A DNA stretch of 64,000 bases from an uncultured Thermoanaerobaculia bacterium (GTDB taxonomy: Bacteria > Acidobacteriota > Thermoanaerobaculia > Multivoradales > Multivoraceae). Numbering within the stretch: the first letter of the stretch is position 1; the number at the start of each line of letters is the position of its first letter. Below the pieces are notes generated by a model that was given only the letters and a program-made list of their open reading frames with translations, was not told the DNA's origin and did no database searches. Shown in pieces: positions 8,739-17,178 of this stretch. A program made the position numbers and the translations under genes. The DNA lies in NCBI GenBank assembly GCA_951813015.1, contig CATOTG010000002.1:1-64000 (forward strand), read 5' to 3'.

Positions 8739-11700
8739 TCACCGCAGCACCACCGGTCCCCGGCGCACCGCCTCCAGCAGCTTCCCCTCCTGTTCCTGCA
8801 GCCACTCCCGCACGGCTGGCTCGTTGGCGAGGGTGCCGCGGCGGATCGTGATGCTGGTCGGCGGCCGTTCGCCCGGCTCGCCGGCGCCGGCGCGGAGCTG
8901 CTGCGCGGCTTCGGCGAGTGCCCGGGACGCTCGCTCGCGGACGGCGTCGACCTCGGCCTGCCAGGCGGAGAGGGGGCGATCGTCAAGGCTGGCGAGAAGC
9001 TCCTCGACGGTGGCTATCGGCGTCTCGGCCGGTGGTTGCAGGCGGCATTGCCGGAGGATTCCGTCCTGGTCGTCCGGGTCCAGGCGCTGCCAGGTCGCAT
9101 CGCTGGAGAGCTCGGCCACGGCGGCTCTGACGGCGGCGCCGAGTTCGCTGCGCCGCGCGGTGAGCGCCTCGCGCAGTGCGCCGGCGAGCCGGCCCGCCAG
9201 CGGCGCGAGGCGGTCGGTCTCTTCGAGAAGCGCACGCTGCTCCTTGATCGCCCTGAGCTGCTCCTCTACCGCCTCGGCCCCCGGCAGGCCCTGCGCATGA
9301 CGCCGCAACGCCGTTGCCAGCCGCCAGGCAGGCTCGCGGCTCCGGCGCCGTTCGGAGAGCGCGCGCCAGGCGGCAATCGCCGCGCCGATGCTCTCGCGCT
9401 GCTCGTGGATCGCGGCCAACTGCTCGGGGCCGACGCGCTGCGAGAGCTCGCCAAGGAAGGCGACGTCCGGCGCCGGGGGCAACGGCGGTGCACCGCCTGA
9501 GTCGGCCGCCAGTGTGCGCAGGCTCTCAAGAAACGCCGGCGCCGCCGGCGCCTCTTCGCCGCTCTTCACGTTGAGCCCGGCCTCCTGGAACAGACCCCGC
9601 AGCCCGATCCGCTGAGCCGCGGTCAGCACGACCTTCTCGGGCCGGAACTCGGCGCTCTTGATCCCCGCCTGGTCCAGCGCGCCGGGGGCCACGGGCACGC
9701 CGTTGCGCGTCGCGCGCAGGTGTCCGCTCCGGTGCAGAGCCACGACCACGGCGTCCACCGCGTCCTGGGGCCAGCCGAAGGGGGCGGCCCGGAGCGTCCG
9801 GTGGAGCTCGGTGCCGCGGGCGCCGGCGACGGTCTTCGCCAACACTTCCCGGGCCACCGGATGCTCGGCCGTCTGCCCGTCCCAACCGACAATCTGAAGC
9901 GGCGTGTCGGAACCCTGGCGGGCGCGGCGGAGCGCGACCTCCCAGGACCTGTGATCCGCCTTGTCGAACTCGGGGAAGAGCCTTGCCAGCGACGCGGTGG
10001 CGCCTCGTTCGATCCGCTGGCGCAGGTCGTCGCCGTAGACCTCCGTGCCGCCGCCCTGGTAGACCGTCGCCGCGCGCAACACGTCGAGGACGAGTTCGGT
10101 CCGTTGGCGGACGGCGTCCTCCAGCCGGCTCTCCATGCCCTCCCTTGCTGCCCTCCCCTCGGGCGAGGCGGGACTCCCCTTCAGGTCAAGCACCCGTCGC
10201 GCCGCCGCAACGGCGAGGATCCGATCGCGCAGGTCGTCCGCATTGCGACGCGGCAGCCAGACAAACAGCGTCGGACTCTCGACGCCGGCTCTCCGCGCAT
10301 CGTTCTCGACCGCCCGCTGCCTGGCCGACCAGCCGTCGCGCCACCAGACGACCACCGCCTCGGCGTCCGGCGCCGGCGCCTCCTCGCCGGCGTGCAGCTT
10401 CAGCCGGCGCAGCGTCTTCGACGATCCCTGGGTGAGTCTCAGAGGCCTGACCGCCTCCTCTGCCTCGCGGCCGAAGAGCTGGTTGCGAACGCGCGCGATC
10501 TCCACCTCGTCCTGGCGCATGGCGGCCATGTGCTCCCGGTAGGCGCGGTCCCACTCCGCCCCCTCCGTGGTCTGGAGGCGGTATTCCCCTGCGACCCTGA
10601 GCAGCTCGCCGCCGTCCGCGAGAGCTGCGAGTTCCGTTTCCACTTCATGCCGAAACGCCGAGGCGTCCCGCGTGATGTCGGTCACCAGGAGGTCCGCGAG
10701 GGTGGCGGGCGTGGCCCGCAGCCCGGTGTCCACCGCCTCTTCGCGGGGCAGTCTGCCGATCAGGAAGGCCAGGCCGCAGAGGTCGCGGCGCAGGCGGCCC
10801 CGCTTTGTGCCGTCGTCCAGCCTTCTGATCCGGGTGTCGAGTTCGCCGAGGAGAACCCCGGTGCTCACCATGTCGGGCGCGAGGGCGCTGAACAGGTCGG
10901 ACGCGGGTATCGCAGCGCCCAGGTCGCGCGACGCAAGCGCATCCAGCGAGTCATGCAGGATTCGCAACCGGGAACGCAGCTGGCTCTGCGCGCCGCCGGC
11001 GTCGACAGCGCGGAAGCACGCCTCCCAGAAGCGGCGGCGCGCGGGCAGCAGCGGGTAGTCGTCCACCCGGTGCGCGGCGTCCTCCGGCCGGGGGGCCATG
11101 CGCGTGTCCTGCAGGTGGCGGGCGATCTCGCCGGCGTGGGTCTCGAAGAGTTTCTCGAGCTCGGGAACGGCGCTCTGCTTCTTGGCGAGCAGCACGCGCC
11201 GGGTCACCGCCTCGACGTCGGCATCGGTCAACTCCACGCGGATGACGAACCGGTCACGGAGCTTGGCCAGGTGCGGCGTATCGGCCGAGAGCGCCGACTG
11301 GCCGGCGCCGACGAGCATCACCCGGCTGTCGAAGCGGGTCTGGACCGCCTCCGCGAGCTCGGTGATCGCCGAGGACCGGTCCTCGTTGCCGCCGATGTAC
11401 TGCTGGACCTCATCGAGCACGAGCACGGTGTGCGGGAGATCGTCCCCGTCCGAGAGCGCGCGGCGGGCGGTGTCGACGAACTGCTCCGTCGTGATGTCCT
11501 CCCGGGTCGGCGGAAACTGGGCGCGAAGTGCCTGCATCGCGGCCTGCACGTCGCCGGCGAAGCCCGGCACAGCCTGGACCACCGCGCCCGCGAGGACGGG
11601 ACTGACGTAGAGGTTGTTCAGTTCCCGCAGCCAGTCCCGGCCGCCGGCTTCCACCGCCGCCCGCACCGCGTCCAGCGCGCCTTCCTCGCGCAACCAGAAG

Positions 11701-12212
11701 CAGAACTGCGCCTGGGCGTACTGATCCGGCCAGCCGCAGGCGCGCAGAACGATCTCGAGGACCGTGCGGCGGACCCAGTCGTTGCCGCCGAGGAGCGTGC
11801 CTGCCGCCGCGACCGGCCGGCGGCCGGCCCGCGTCGTCTGCGTGTCCAGTTCACGCAGCGCGGCCTGCACGTCGCCAGGGAGAGCGGCCCCGGCCAGGCT
11901 GCGCGCCCGCGAGCCGTCTGCGAACTCCGTGTTGCACCACAGGTGCACAGCCATCTTGAGCAGGTGCGACTTGCCGCTGCCGAAGAACCCGCTGACCCAG
12001 GCCGCGTCCTGCCGCGCGGCGCCGAGGTTCGCCAGATAGCGGTCGAGGATGCGCTGCAGCGCGTCGCCGAAGCGGCCGTCGCAGACGAAGGTGGAGAGTT
12101 CCTCGCGCAGCACCGCCTCCGACCGGCCGCCCTCGACGTCGAGGCGGGCCTGGCCGTTGTTCCCGAGGCGGGCGCCGCGCGGGTCGCGGTCGAGGAGTTC
12201 GTGGATCTTCAC
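8739..12212 (-). CDS. brxC: BREX P-loop ATPase BrxC
   Basis: This is a protein of about 1,157 residues. Near the N-terminus it has Walker A GFFGSGKSHLLK (residues 75-86). The Walker B stretch TVLVLDEVQQYIGG lies at about 262-275, followed by an arginine-finger-like region after VMLVGAGQSAL. The DALQRILDRYLANLG opening and large size match the BrxC/PglY family, the ATPase of BREX phage exclusion systems. The GTG start at 12212 overlaps the brxB stop (GTGA), which fixes it. A larger upstream open extension is the shadow of brxB. No pglX methyltransferase or pglZ phosphatase follows, so the system cannot work as a standard BREX from this locus alone. The TGA at 8741 may be premature (see 8595-8738). 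Confidence 0.85.
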   Translation of the reverse strand: MKIHELLDRDPRGARLGNNGQARLDVEGGRSEAVLREELSTFVCDGRFGDALQRILDRYLANLGAARQDAAWVSGFFGSGKSHLLKMAVHLWCNTEFADGSRARSLAGAALPGDVQAALRELDTQTTRAGRRPVAAAGTLLGGNDWVRRTVLEIVLRACGWPDQYAQAQFCFWLREEGALDAVRAAVEAGGRDWLRELNNLYVSPVLAGAVVQAVPGFAGDVQAAMQALRAQFPPTREDITTEQFVDTARRALSDGDDLPHTVLVLDEVQQYIGGNEDRSSAITELAEAVQTRFDSRVMLVGAGQSALSADTPHLAKLRDRFVIRVELTDADVEAVTRRVLLAKKQSAVPELEKLFETHAGEIARHLQDTRMAPRPEDAAHRVDDYPLLPARRRFWEACFRAVDAGGAQSQLRSRLRILHDSLDALASRDLGAAIPASDLFSALAPDMVSTGVLLGELDTRIRRLDDGTKRGRLRRDLCGLAFLIGRLPREEAVDTGLRATPATLADLLVTDITRDASAFRHEVETELAALADGGELLRVAGEYRLQTTEGAEWDRAYREHMAAMRQDEVEIARVRNQLFGREAEEAVRPLRLTQGSSKTLRRLKLHAGEEAPAPDAEAVVVWWRDGWSARQRAVENDARRAGVESPTLFVWLPRRNADDLRDRILAVAAARRVLDLKGSPASPEGRAAREGMESRLEDAVRQRTELVLDVLRAATVYQGGGTEVYGDDLRQRIERGATASLARLFPEFDKADHRSWEVALRRARQGSDTPLQIVGWDGQTAEHPVAREVLAKTVAGARGTELHRTLRAAPFGWPQDAVDAVVVALHRSGHLRATRNGVPVAPGALDQAGIKSAEFRPEKVVLTAAQRIGLRGLFQEAGLNVKSGEEAPAAPAFLESLRTLAADSGGAPPLPPAPDVAFLGELSQRVGPEQLAAIHEQRESIGAAIAAWRALSERRRSREPAWRLATALRRHAQGLPGAEAVEEQLRAIKEQRALLEETDRLAPLAGRLAGALREALTARRSELGAAVRAAVAELSSDATWQRLDPDDQDGILRQCRLQPPAETPIATVEELLASLDDRPLSAWQAEVDAVRERASRALAEAAQQLRAGAGEPGERPPTSITIRRGTLANEPAVREWLQEQEGKLLEAVRRGPVVLR

Positions 12213-12775
12213 GGCAGGTTCACCTGTTCGTCGTGCAGAGTGATGGCCTGGGCCAGGTAGTTCCAGCCGTCCCGTGCGTCGAGCAGCCGGAAGCTGTTCC
12301 CGTTCCTCGTACCGGGAAAGAAGACGACGAGCCGACCGCGGACCGCCGGCTCCACGGCACGGATGAGGTCCGAAACCCGCAGGAAACCGTATAGCGAGGC
12401 GACGCCGAGCAGGGCGACCACATCGTTTTCGCCGGTTTCCTCCAGGACCGCGGCCAGCTTCTGTGCCGATTCGGCGCGGAACTCGCTTTCGAGCTTGAGA
12501 TCGAGCAGGGACGGATCGTCGAAGTAGGCGTCCCGGTACTCGTCGCGAGCCATCCACTCCGCGAACCAGGCCGTGCAGTCGACCAGCTGCCAGCCGTGAG
12601 CCGCGGCTCGGGTCGCCTGCTCGAACTCGCCGACCCTGGCACGCAGCATCCGCTCCATCTCCTTGTGGTACACGACGAGAATGACCCGCTGAGCGCCGGC
12701 GAGCGTCCGTTGCCACGGCGCGCTGATGCGGCGCTTGTACCGGCGGGCCAGCTCCTCGATTCTGCTCACGCTCAC
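12209..12775 (-). CDS. brxB: BREX protein BrxB (DUF1788)
   Basis: This 188-residue protein begins VSVSRIEELARRYKRRISAPW and includes VILVVYHKEMERMLR and LLGVASLYGFLRVSDLI. These are characteristic of BrxB/DUF1788, a small conserved BREX component of uncertain biochemical role. The GTG start at 12775 is backed by a strong GGAGGAGGG about six bases upstream. It overlaps the stop of the 77-residue ORF before it (GTGA), and its own stop overlaps the brxC start in the same way. It therefore sits in a tightly coupled operon. Confidence 0.85.
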   Translation of the reverse strand: MSVSRIEELARRYKRRISAPWQRTLAGAQRVILVVYHKEMERMLRARVGEFEQATRAAAHGWQLVDCTAWFAEWMARDEYRDAYFDDPSLLDLKLESEFRAESAQKLAAVLEETGENDVVALLGVASLYGFLRVSDLIRAVEPAVRGRLVVFFPGTRNGNSFRLLDARDGWNYLAQAITLHDEQVNLP

Positions 12776-13005
12776 CGGATTCCCTCCTCCGACCCGCTGG
12801 CAGTCCGCGGCGAACGTCCGCGGCGCACCGGGAACGGCGGGGCGCCCGTCCAGCAGGCGACCCCGGCGGCGGACCGCGCGGCCACGTTGCCAGCCGCAGG
12901 ATCGACGAACCGGACACGGCCATCCGCGGCGATCCCGGCGGTGGACCACGCGGTCACGTCGCCAGGGGTCTTCAGGACGAAGTGGTTCACGAAACTCGCA
13001 CTCAC
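12772..13005 (-). CDS. Small ORF between brxA and brxB, function unknown
   Basis: This 77-residue frame begins VSASFVNHFVLKTPGDVTAW. Its GTG start overlaps the brxA stop by four bases and its TGA overlaps the brxB start by four bases, the same GTGA pattern at both ends. The frame fills what would otherwise be a 226-base gap in an operon with no other gaps. The first 55 residues have normal composition with a weak internal repeat (TAWSTAGIAADGRVRF). The last 20 residues are arginine-rich and coincide with the brxB ribosome-binding site. I do not recognise a family. It is supported by position and coupling, not by homology. Confidence 0.55.
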   Translation of the reverse strand: MSASFVNHFVLKTPGDVTAWSTAGIAADGRVRFVDPAAGNVAARSAAGVACWTGAPPFPVRRGRSPRTASGSEEGIR

Positions 13006-13790
13006 CGCCCGACCGCCGGGTCGAGGATCGAAGGATCAAGCGAGAGTACCCCCGCCCCTGAGCGGGCGCGGATCAGCCCGAGCTGGCCCGCCCGCAGAGC
13101 CTGCGCCAGGAGGGCCGTCGACCCGCCGTCGCCGGCAACGCGCGCCCACGGAGACTCGAGCAGCCGAGCCACCGCGCAGCCCTCCAGCCGCGCGAGCCAC
13201 AAAGCCAGAGCCACGGCGCCGGGTGTCGGCGCCACCCGACATCGCAGCTTGCGCACCCGGCCTTGAAGGAAGCCCGCCTGGGTCCACGAACTGGCCGTGT
13301 TCCGGGCCACCTTGTCGAGCACGGCGTCGTTCAGCCGGTCATCGACGGCGTTGCGGAGATTCCGGAGAAGGGTCGAACGCATCAGTTCCCCGCCGACCTC
13401 CAGAGGGACGACGACGGGCACGGTAGCCGTCAGCAGGGGATCCCGGGCCAACGCCGCAAGCAGAGCCAGCCGGGGCCGACCGGGACGATCGATGTCCCAG
13501 AGATGTCGAAGCACGCGAAACAAGGGAATCCGGGGATCGAGGCCGTAGAGTTCGCGCAGCCGCTGGTAGCTGATTCGCCGCGTGACCGCCGTCTGCTTGC
13601 CGAGCACGTTCTCTCCAATCACCGCGTCAGCGTACGCGGTCGGCCCGGCAGCGGCGGGTACGAAGGCGAAGAGATCTTCGAGGTCTCTCAACATGATCGT
13701 GCGGCTCGTGTGCGTGCCGCGCGCGCCGAGGCGGAAACCCGCCCGCTCGAGGTCGGCGGCGCGGCAAGCTGGCTGTGGTTCCTTCTGCAC
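13002..13790 (-). CDS. brxA: BREX protein BrxA-like
   Basis: This protein of about 262 residues has the core GTHTSRTIMLRDLEDLFAFV, then NVLGKQTAVTRRISYQRLRELYGLD and PLFRVLRHLWDID. The pattern of small polar start, TRR...QRLRELY and LFR.LR.LW resembles the BrxA-type DNA-binding protein of BREX operons. Order and strand (brxA, small ORF, brxB, brxC) agree. The GTG at 13790 is the first usable start. The frame is open a little further upstream through LLYGLSI but without ATG, GTG or TTG. An 11-base inverted repeat lies just upstream at 13832-13855. The exact subfamily and BREX subtype are not certain. Confidence 0.7.
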   Translation of the reverse strand: MQKEPQPACRAADLERAGFRLGARGTHTSRTIMLRDLEDLFAFVPAAAGPTAYADAVIGENVLGKQTAVTRRISYQRLRELYGLDPRIPLFRVLRHLWDIDRPGRPRLALLAALARDPLLTATVPVVVPLEVGGELMRSTLLRNLRNAVDDRLNDAVLDKVARNTASSWTQAGFLQGRVRKLRCRVAPTPGAVALALWLARLEGCAVARLLESPWARVAGDGGSTALLAQALRAGQLGLIRARSGAGVLSLDPSILDPAVGR

Positions 13791-13831
13791 GATGGAAAGA
13801 CCGTACAGAAGCGAGATCGAACCGCCAACTA

Positions 13832-13855
13832 TTCGCCGGCAAGTTTGCCGGCGAA
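13832..13855. promoter_or_regulatory. Perfect 11-base inverted repeat upstream of brxA
   Basis: TTCGCCGGCAA and TTGCCGGCGAA are separated by two bases. It sits between the PIN-domain gene (ends 13868) and brxA. There is no T-run on either side, so an operator or mRNA hairpin fits better than an intrinsic terminator. Confidence 0.45.
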
Positions 13856-13867
13856 CTTCTCCCGCTC

Positions 13868-14269
13868 TCAGACGACGCCGACGCCCTCGGCCTCGGCGGC
13901 CGCGGCGAGCATCCGATCCAAGGTGGCTACCGGCGCAGAGTGGCGCACGCCAGCTTCGAGGTAGGCGGAGTCGTAGACCGTCAGGCCATGTCTACGGGCC
14001 AATGCCAGGACGAGGCCGGAACTCGGCGGCCGCTCGTCCGGGCGAATGGGCAAGCGGCCCAGATCTCCCAGGAAGGCGACTGTCTCGGCCTCCGTCAGGC
14101 GCCCGCGCCGTTCGTTGACGACCAGCGCGTTTCGTAGTTCGAACCACCACAGGGTCGGAACGAGGGCTTCGTCGGTTCGCAGTCGGTCAAGGGCGCGGTT
14201 CGCTGTCTCCGATTCCTCGTCCGGCAAGCACCACGCAGCGGTAACCGACACGTCCAGGACGAAAGTCAC
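13868..14269 (-). CDS. vapC: PIN-domain toxin (VapC family)
   Basis: This 133-residue PIN domain starts VTFVLDVSVTAAWCLPDEES, with the first catalytic Asp in VLDVS. It continues with ALVPTLWWFELRNAL, where Glu is the second acidic ligand, and GLTVYDSAYLEAG and APVATLDRML, the remaining Asp residues. This is a complete set for a Mg-dependent RNase of the VapC type. The GTG start shares one base with the TAG of the antitoxin gene (TAGTG). VapC toxins usually cut tRNA or rRNA. The target here is unknown. It borders the BREX genes and may be a guard or an addiction element for the island. Confidence 0.88.
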   Translation of the reverse strand: MTFVLDVSVTAAWCLPDEESETANRALDRLRTDEALVPTLWWFELRNALVVNERRGRLTEAETVAFLGDLGRLPIRPDERPPSSGLVLALARRHGLTVYDSAYLEAGVRHSAPVATLDRMLAAAAEAEGVGVV

Positions 14270-14514
14270 TAGAAGCGCCGCCCCTCATCCCGGGCGGCGA
14301 GGATCTCCTCGGTCGTGACGGAAGGACGCCTGCTCCGCGCTGCCTTGATCCGTTCGATGACCTCCGTCGTGGACTCGTCGGCGCCGCAATCCACGCCCAC
14401 GATACGAGCGACAGGCTCACCGCGGCGGGTGATCGTCACGACTTCGCCCCGTTCCACGGCACGCAGAAGTTCGGGTAGCCGGGTCTTCGCTTCGTAGGAT
14501 CCAACAGTCGTCAT
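14269..14514 (-). CDS. Phd/YefM-type antitoxin
   Basis: This 81-residue protein has the opening MTTVGSYEAKTRLPELLRAV followed by GEVVTITRRGEPVARIV, the standard Phd/YefM DNA-binding fold, and a C-terminal toxin-neutralising tail (SVTTEEILAARDEGRRF). AAAGGGG lies seven bases before the ATG. It directly precedes and couples to the PIN toxin. Such antitoxins bind their own promoter, and a palindrome lies just upstream (14541-14565). Confidence 0.88.
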   Translation of the reverse strand: MTTVGSYEAKTRLPELLRAVERGEVVTITRRGEPVARIVGVDCGADESTTEVIERIKAARSRRPSVTTEEILAARDEGRRF

Positions 14515-14540
14515 AAGGTACCCCTTTCAGGCCAGATGAG

Positions 14541-14565
14541 TAGACCAAGTCGGTAGACCAGTCTA
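14541..14565 (-). promoter_or_regulatory. Candidate operator of the toxin-antitoxin pair
   Basis: TAGACCA occurs at 14541-14547 and again at 14554-14560, where it runs into GTCTA to form the palindrome TAGAC-CA-GTCTA (14554-14565). The site is 27-51 bases upstream of the antitoxin start, where Phd-type autoregulators bind. Confidence 0.4.
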
Positions 14566-14604
14566 TTCCAGTCCCTCCGATCCTCCCCTGCGAGGCTCGC
14601 TCCG

Positions 14605-15588
14605 TTGTTCATCTGCACACTCGTCCTCGCGACCGGCGCGATCGCTACCCAGGACTTGACCCCGGGCGACCCTGCTGCTTCCGACGACGACCTCGGACGG
14701 CGGGCCTTCCTCCGCTACTGCCGGGAATGCCACGGCGAGGAAGGCGACGGTCTGGGAAAGTTCAGCTACACGACCGGCGAACGGCCCCGCAGCTTCCAGT
14801 CGGGCCGCTTCAAACTGGCGACCACCGGGAACGCGATCCCCTCGGACCATGACCTGGAGGAGACGATCCGGCGCGGCATGCCGGGCACAGGGATGTCGGC
14901 CTGGGGCCAGGCGCCGGAGGCGGAAATCAAGGGGATGGCGCGCCATGTCCGCAGCTTCAGCCTGAACGCGATCAGGGGCGAGCTCGACCGCGAGGTCGCG
15001 GCCGGCACGCTGACTTCGGCGGAAGCGGACGCCGAGTTCGCCCGCCGGACGACGCCCGGGCCGCCGATCCCCATACCCCCCGAGCCGCCCTTCGACGAGG
15101 AACGGCGCGCACGCGGCGAGCGGATCTACCTGGAGGCCTGCGCTTCCTGCCACGGCCCGAACGGCAGGCGGCTTCGCAACGATCCGATGGCCGACTTCGA
15201 GGGCAACCACACTCTGCCGACCAACATCGTCGGCGGCGTCTTCAAGGGCGGGAACAGCAGCGCCGACATCTACAGCCGCCTCTACCTCGGCATGGACGGC
15301 ACGGCGATGCCGGGCTACGGCGATGCGTACAGCCCGGACGAGATCTGGGACCTGGTCCATACGGTTCAGCGGATCATCGCCCAGGACGGTCTGGGGCAGC
15401 CGGAAGACGAGGCGGCGATGGCGGCGGCGGTCGCTGCCGCGGAGGACTACTCCGCGTTCTTCGACGAGCGGGGGGACGAGGTGGTCACGTACGAGGAACG
15501 CCGAACTTCGCCGATCCTGCTCTGGGGCGGAGGCGCGCTGCTGCTGCTTGTGCTTGTGGGCGCGGCGCTGTTGACGAGTCGTCGCTAG
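14605..15588 (+). CDS. Diheme c-type cytochrome, membrane-anchored
   Basis: This 327-residue protein has an N-terminal hydrophobic signal (LFICTLVLATGAIA). Two heme-binding sites are visible: CRECH (about residue 39) and CASCH (about residue 178), each at the head of a class I cytochrome c domain with later Met-containing loops (GMPGTGMSAW, GTAMPGYG). A C-terminal membrane helix (LLWGGGALLLLVLVGAALL) is followed by a short basic tail. It would sit on the periplasmic face and pass electrons in a respiratory chain. The only start near the signal peptide is TTG at 14605. Coding sense continues a little upstream without a start codon, so the true start is uncertain. It is transcribed away from the toxin-antitoxin pair. 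Confidence 0.8.
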   Translation: MFICTLVLATGAIATQDLTPGDPAASDDDLGRRAFLRYCRECHGEEGDGLGKFSYTTGERPRSFQSGRFKLATTGNAIPSDHDLEETIRRGMPGTGMSAWGQAPEAEIKGMARHVRSFSLNAIRGELDREVAAGTLTSAEADAEFARRTTPGPPIPIPPEPPFDEERRARGERIYLEACASCHGPNGRRLRNDPMADFEGNHTLPTNIVGGVFKGGNSSADIYSRLYLGMDGTAMPGYGDAYSPDEIWDLVHTVQRIIAQDGLGQPEDEAAMAAAVAAAEDYSAFFDERGDEVVTYEERRTSPILLWGGGALLLLVLVGAALLTSRR

Positions 15589-15639
15589 CGGAACGGGCTC
15601 GCCGCTTCGCGCCATCGCCCGGATGGCGGCCAGGACCCG

Positions 15640-15698
15640 TGTGGCGCGATCCGCGCCACACCTGAACCAGTCCGTGCGCCCGTCAGCGGGCGCACGGA
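15640..15698. terminator. Two strong hairpins between convergent genes
   Basis: A 9-base perfect stem with a 3-base loop (15640-15660) is followed by a 12-base perfect stem with a 4-base loop (15671-15698, TCCGTGCGCCCG arms). They lie between the end of the cytochrome gene (15588, plus) and the end of serC (15727, minus). That position suggests bidirectional transcription stops, although T-runs are absent. Confidence 0.6.
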
Positions 15699-15726
15699 TG
15701 GCAGACCGGCGCACCCAGCCGAGCGA

Positions 15727-16863
<1,137 letters not shown>

Positions 16864-17178
16864 CGTGGAAACCCGTGTGGTTGCGGAACCGGAGCGGCTT
16901 GGGGAGGGCGAATCGTAACCCGGTTGCGAGGCGTACCGCCGGTTGAGGCGCACCTACGCCTGGAGGCGACGACAGGACCATTCAAAGGTCCAGCGCTCCA
17001 CGCTGGGCGCGGGCGGGAGGCCTTCATTCCCGAGGGTCGAGAGCCGTGCCGGTGCGGAGTTGCCGATTCCCGAATGGTCTTCTCACATCGGTCACCGAAG
17101 TTCCCGACCTTGCAACGGCCCTGGGAGACGACGAACTCCCGGCGGTCCGGCACCCGCCGGCGGTGTACGCTTCCACGC
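16864..17178. other. 315-base divergent intergenic region
   Basis: This lies between serC (minus) and the molybdopterin oxidoreductase gene (plus). Apart from the -10-like boxes TACGAT for serC and TACGCT for the plus gene, I see no conserved ORF, tRNA or strong hairpin. Confidence 0.4.
17166..17171 (+). promoter_or_regulatory. -10-like TACGCT, leaderless start
   Basis: TACGCT ends seven bases before the ATG at 17179, and no Shine-Dalgarno lies between. The spacing places the transcription start at or next to the start codon. Confidence 0.45.

Noticed and set aside
9720..12260. 846-codon open frame on the plus strand antisense to brxC
   Set aside because: Its residues are arginine-, proline- and alanine-rich with no motif. 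In GC-rich DNA the frame opposite a real gene is often open. brxC has clear ATPase motifs on the other strand.
7029..14269. A complete BREX or Thoeris system
   Set aside because: pglX, pglZ and any ThsA-like protein are absent from the window.
15640..15698. Hairpins considered as an attachment or integration site
   Set aside because: They lie between convergent gene ends with no integrase or repeated copy nearby. A terminator role is the simpler reading.
16864..17178. Possible tRNA or small RNA in the serC/oxidoreductase gap
   Set aside because: No cloverleaf arms, no TTCGA-type loop in context and no strong stem could be built by eye.
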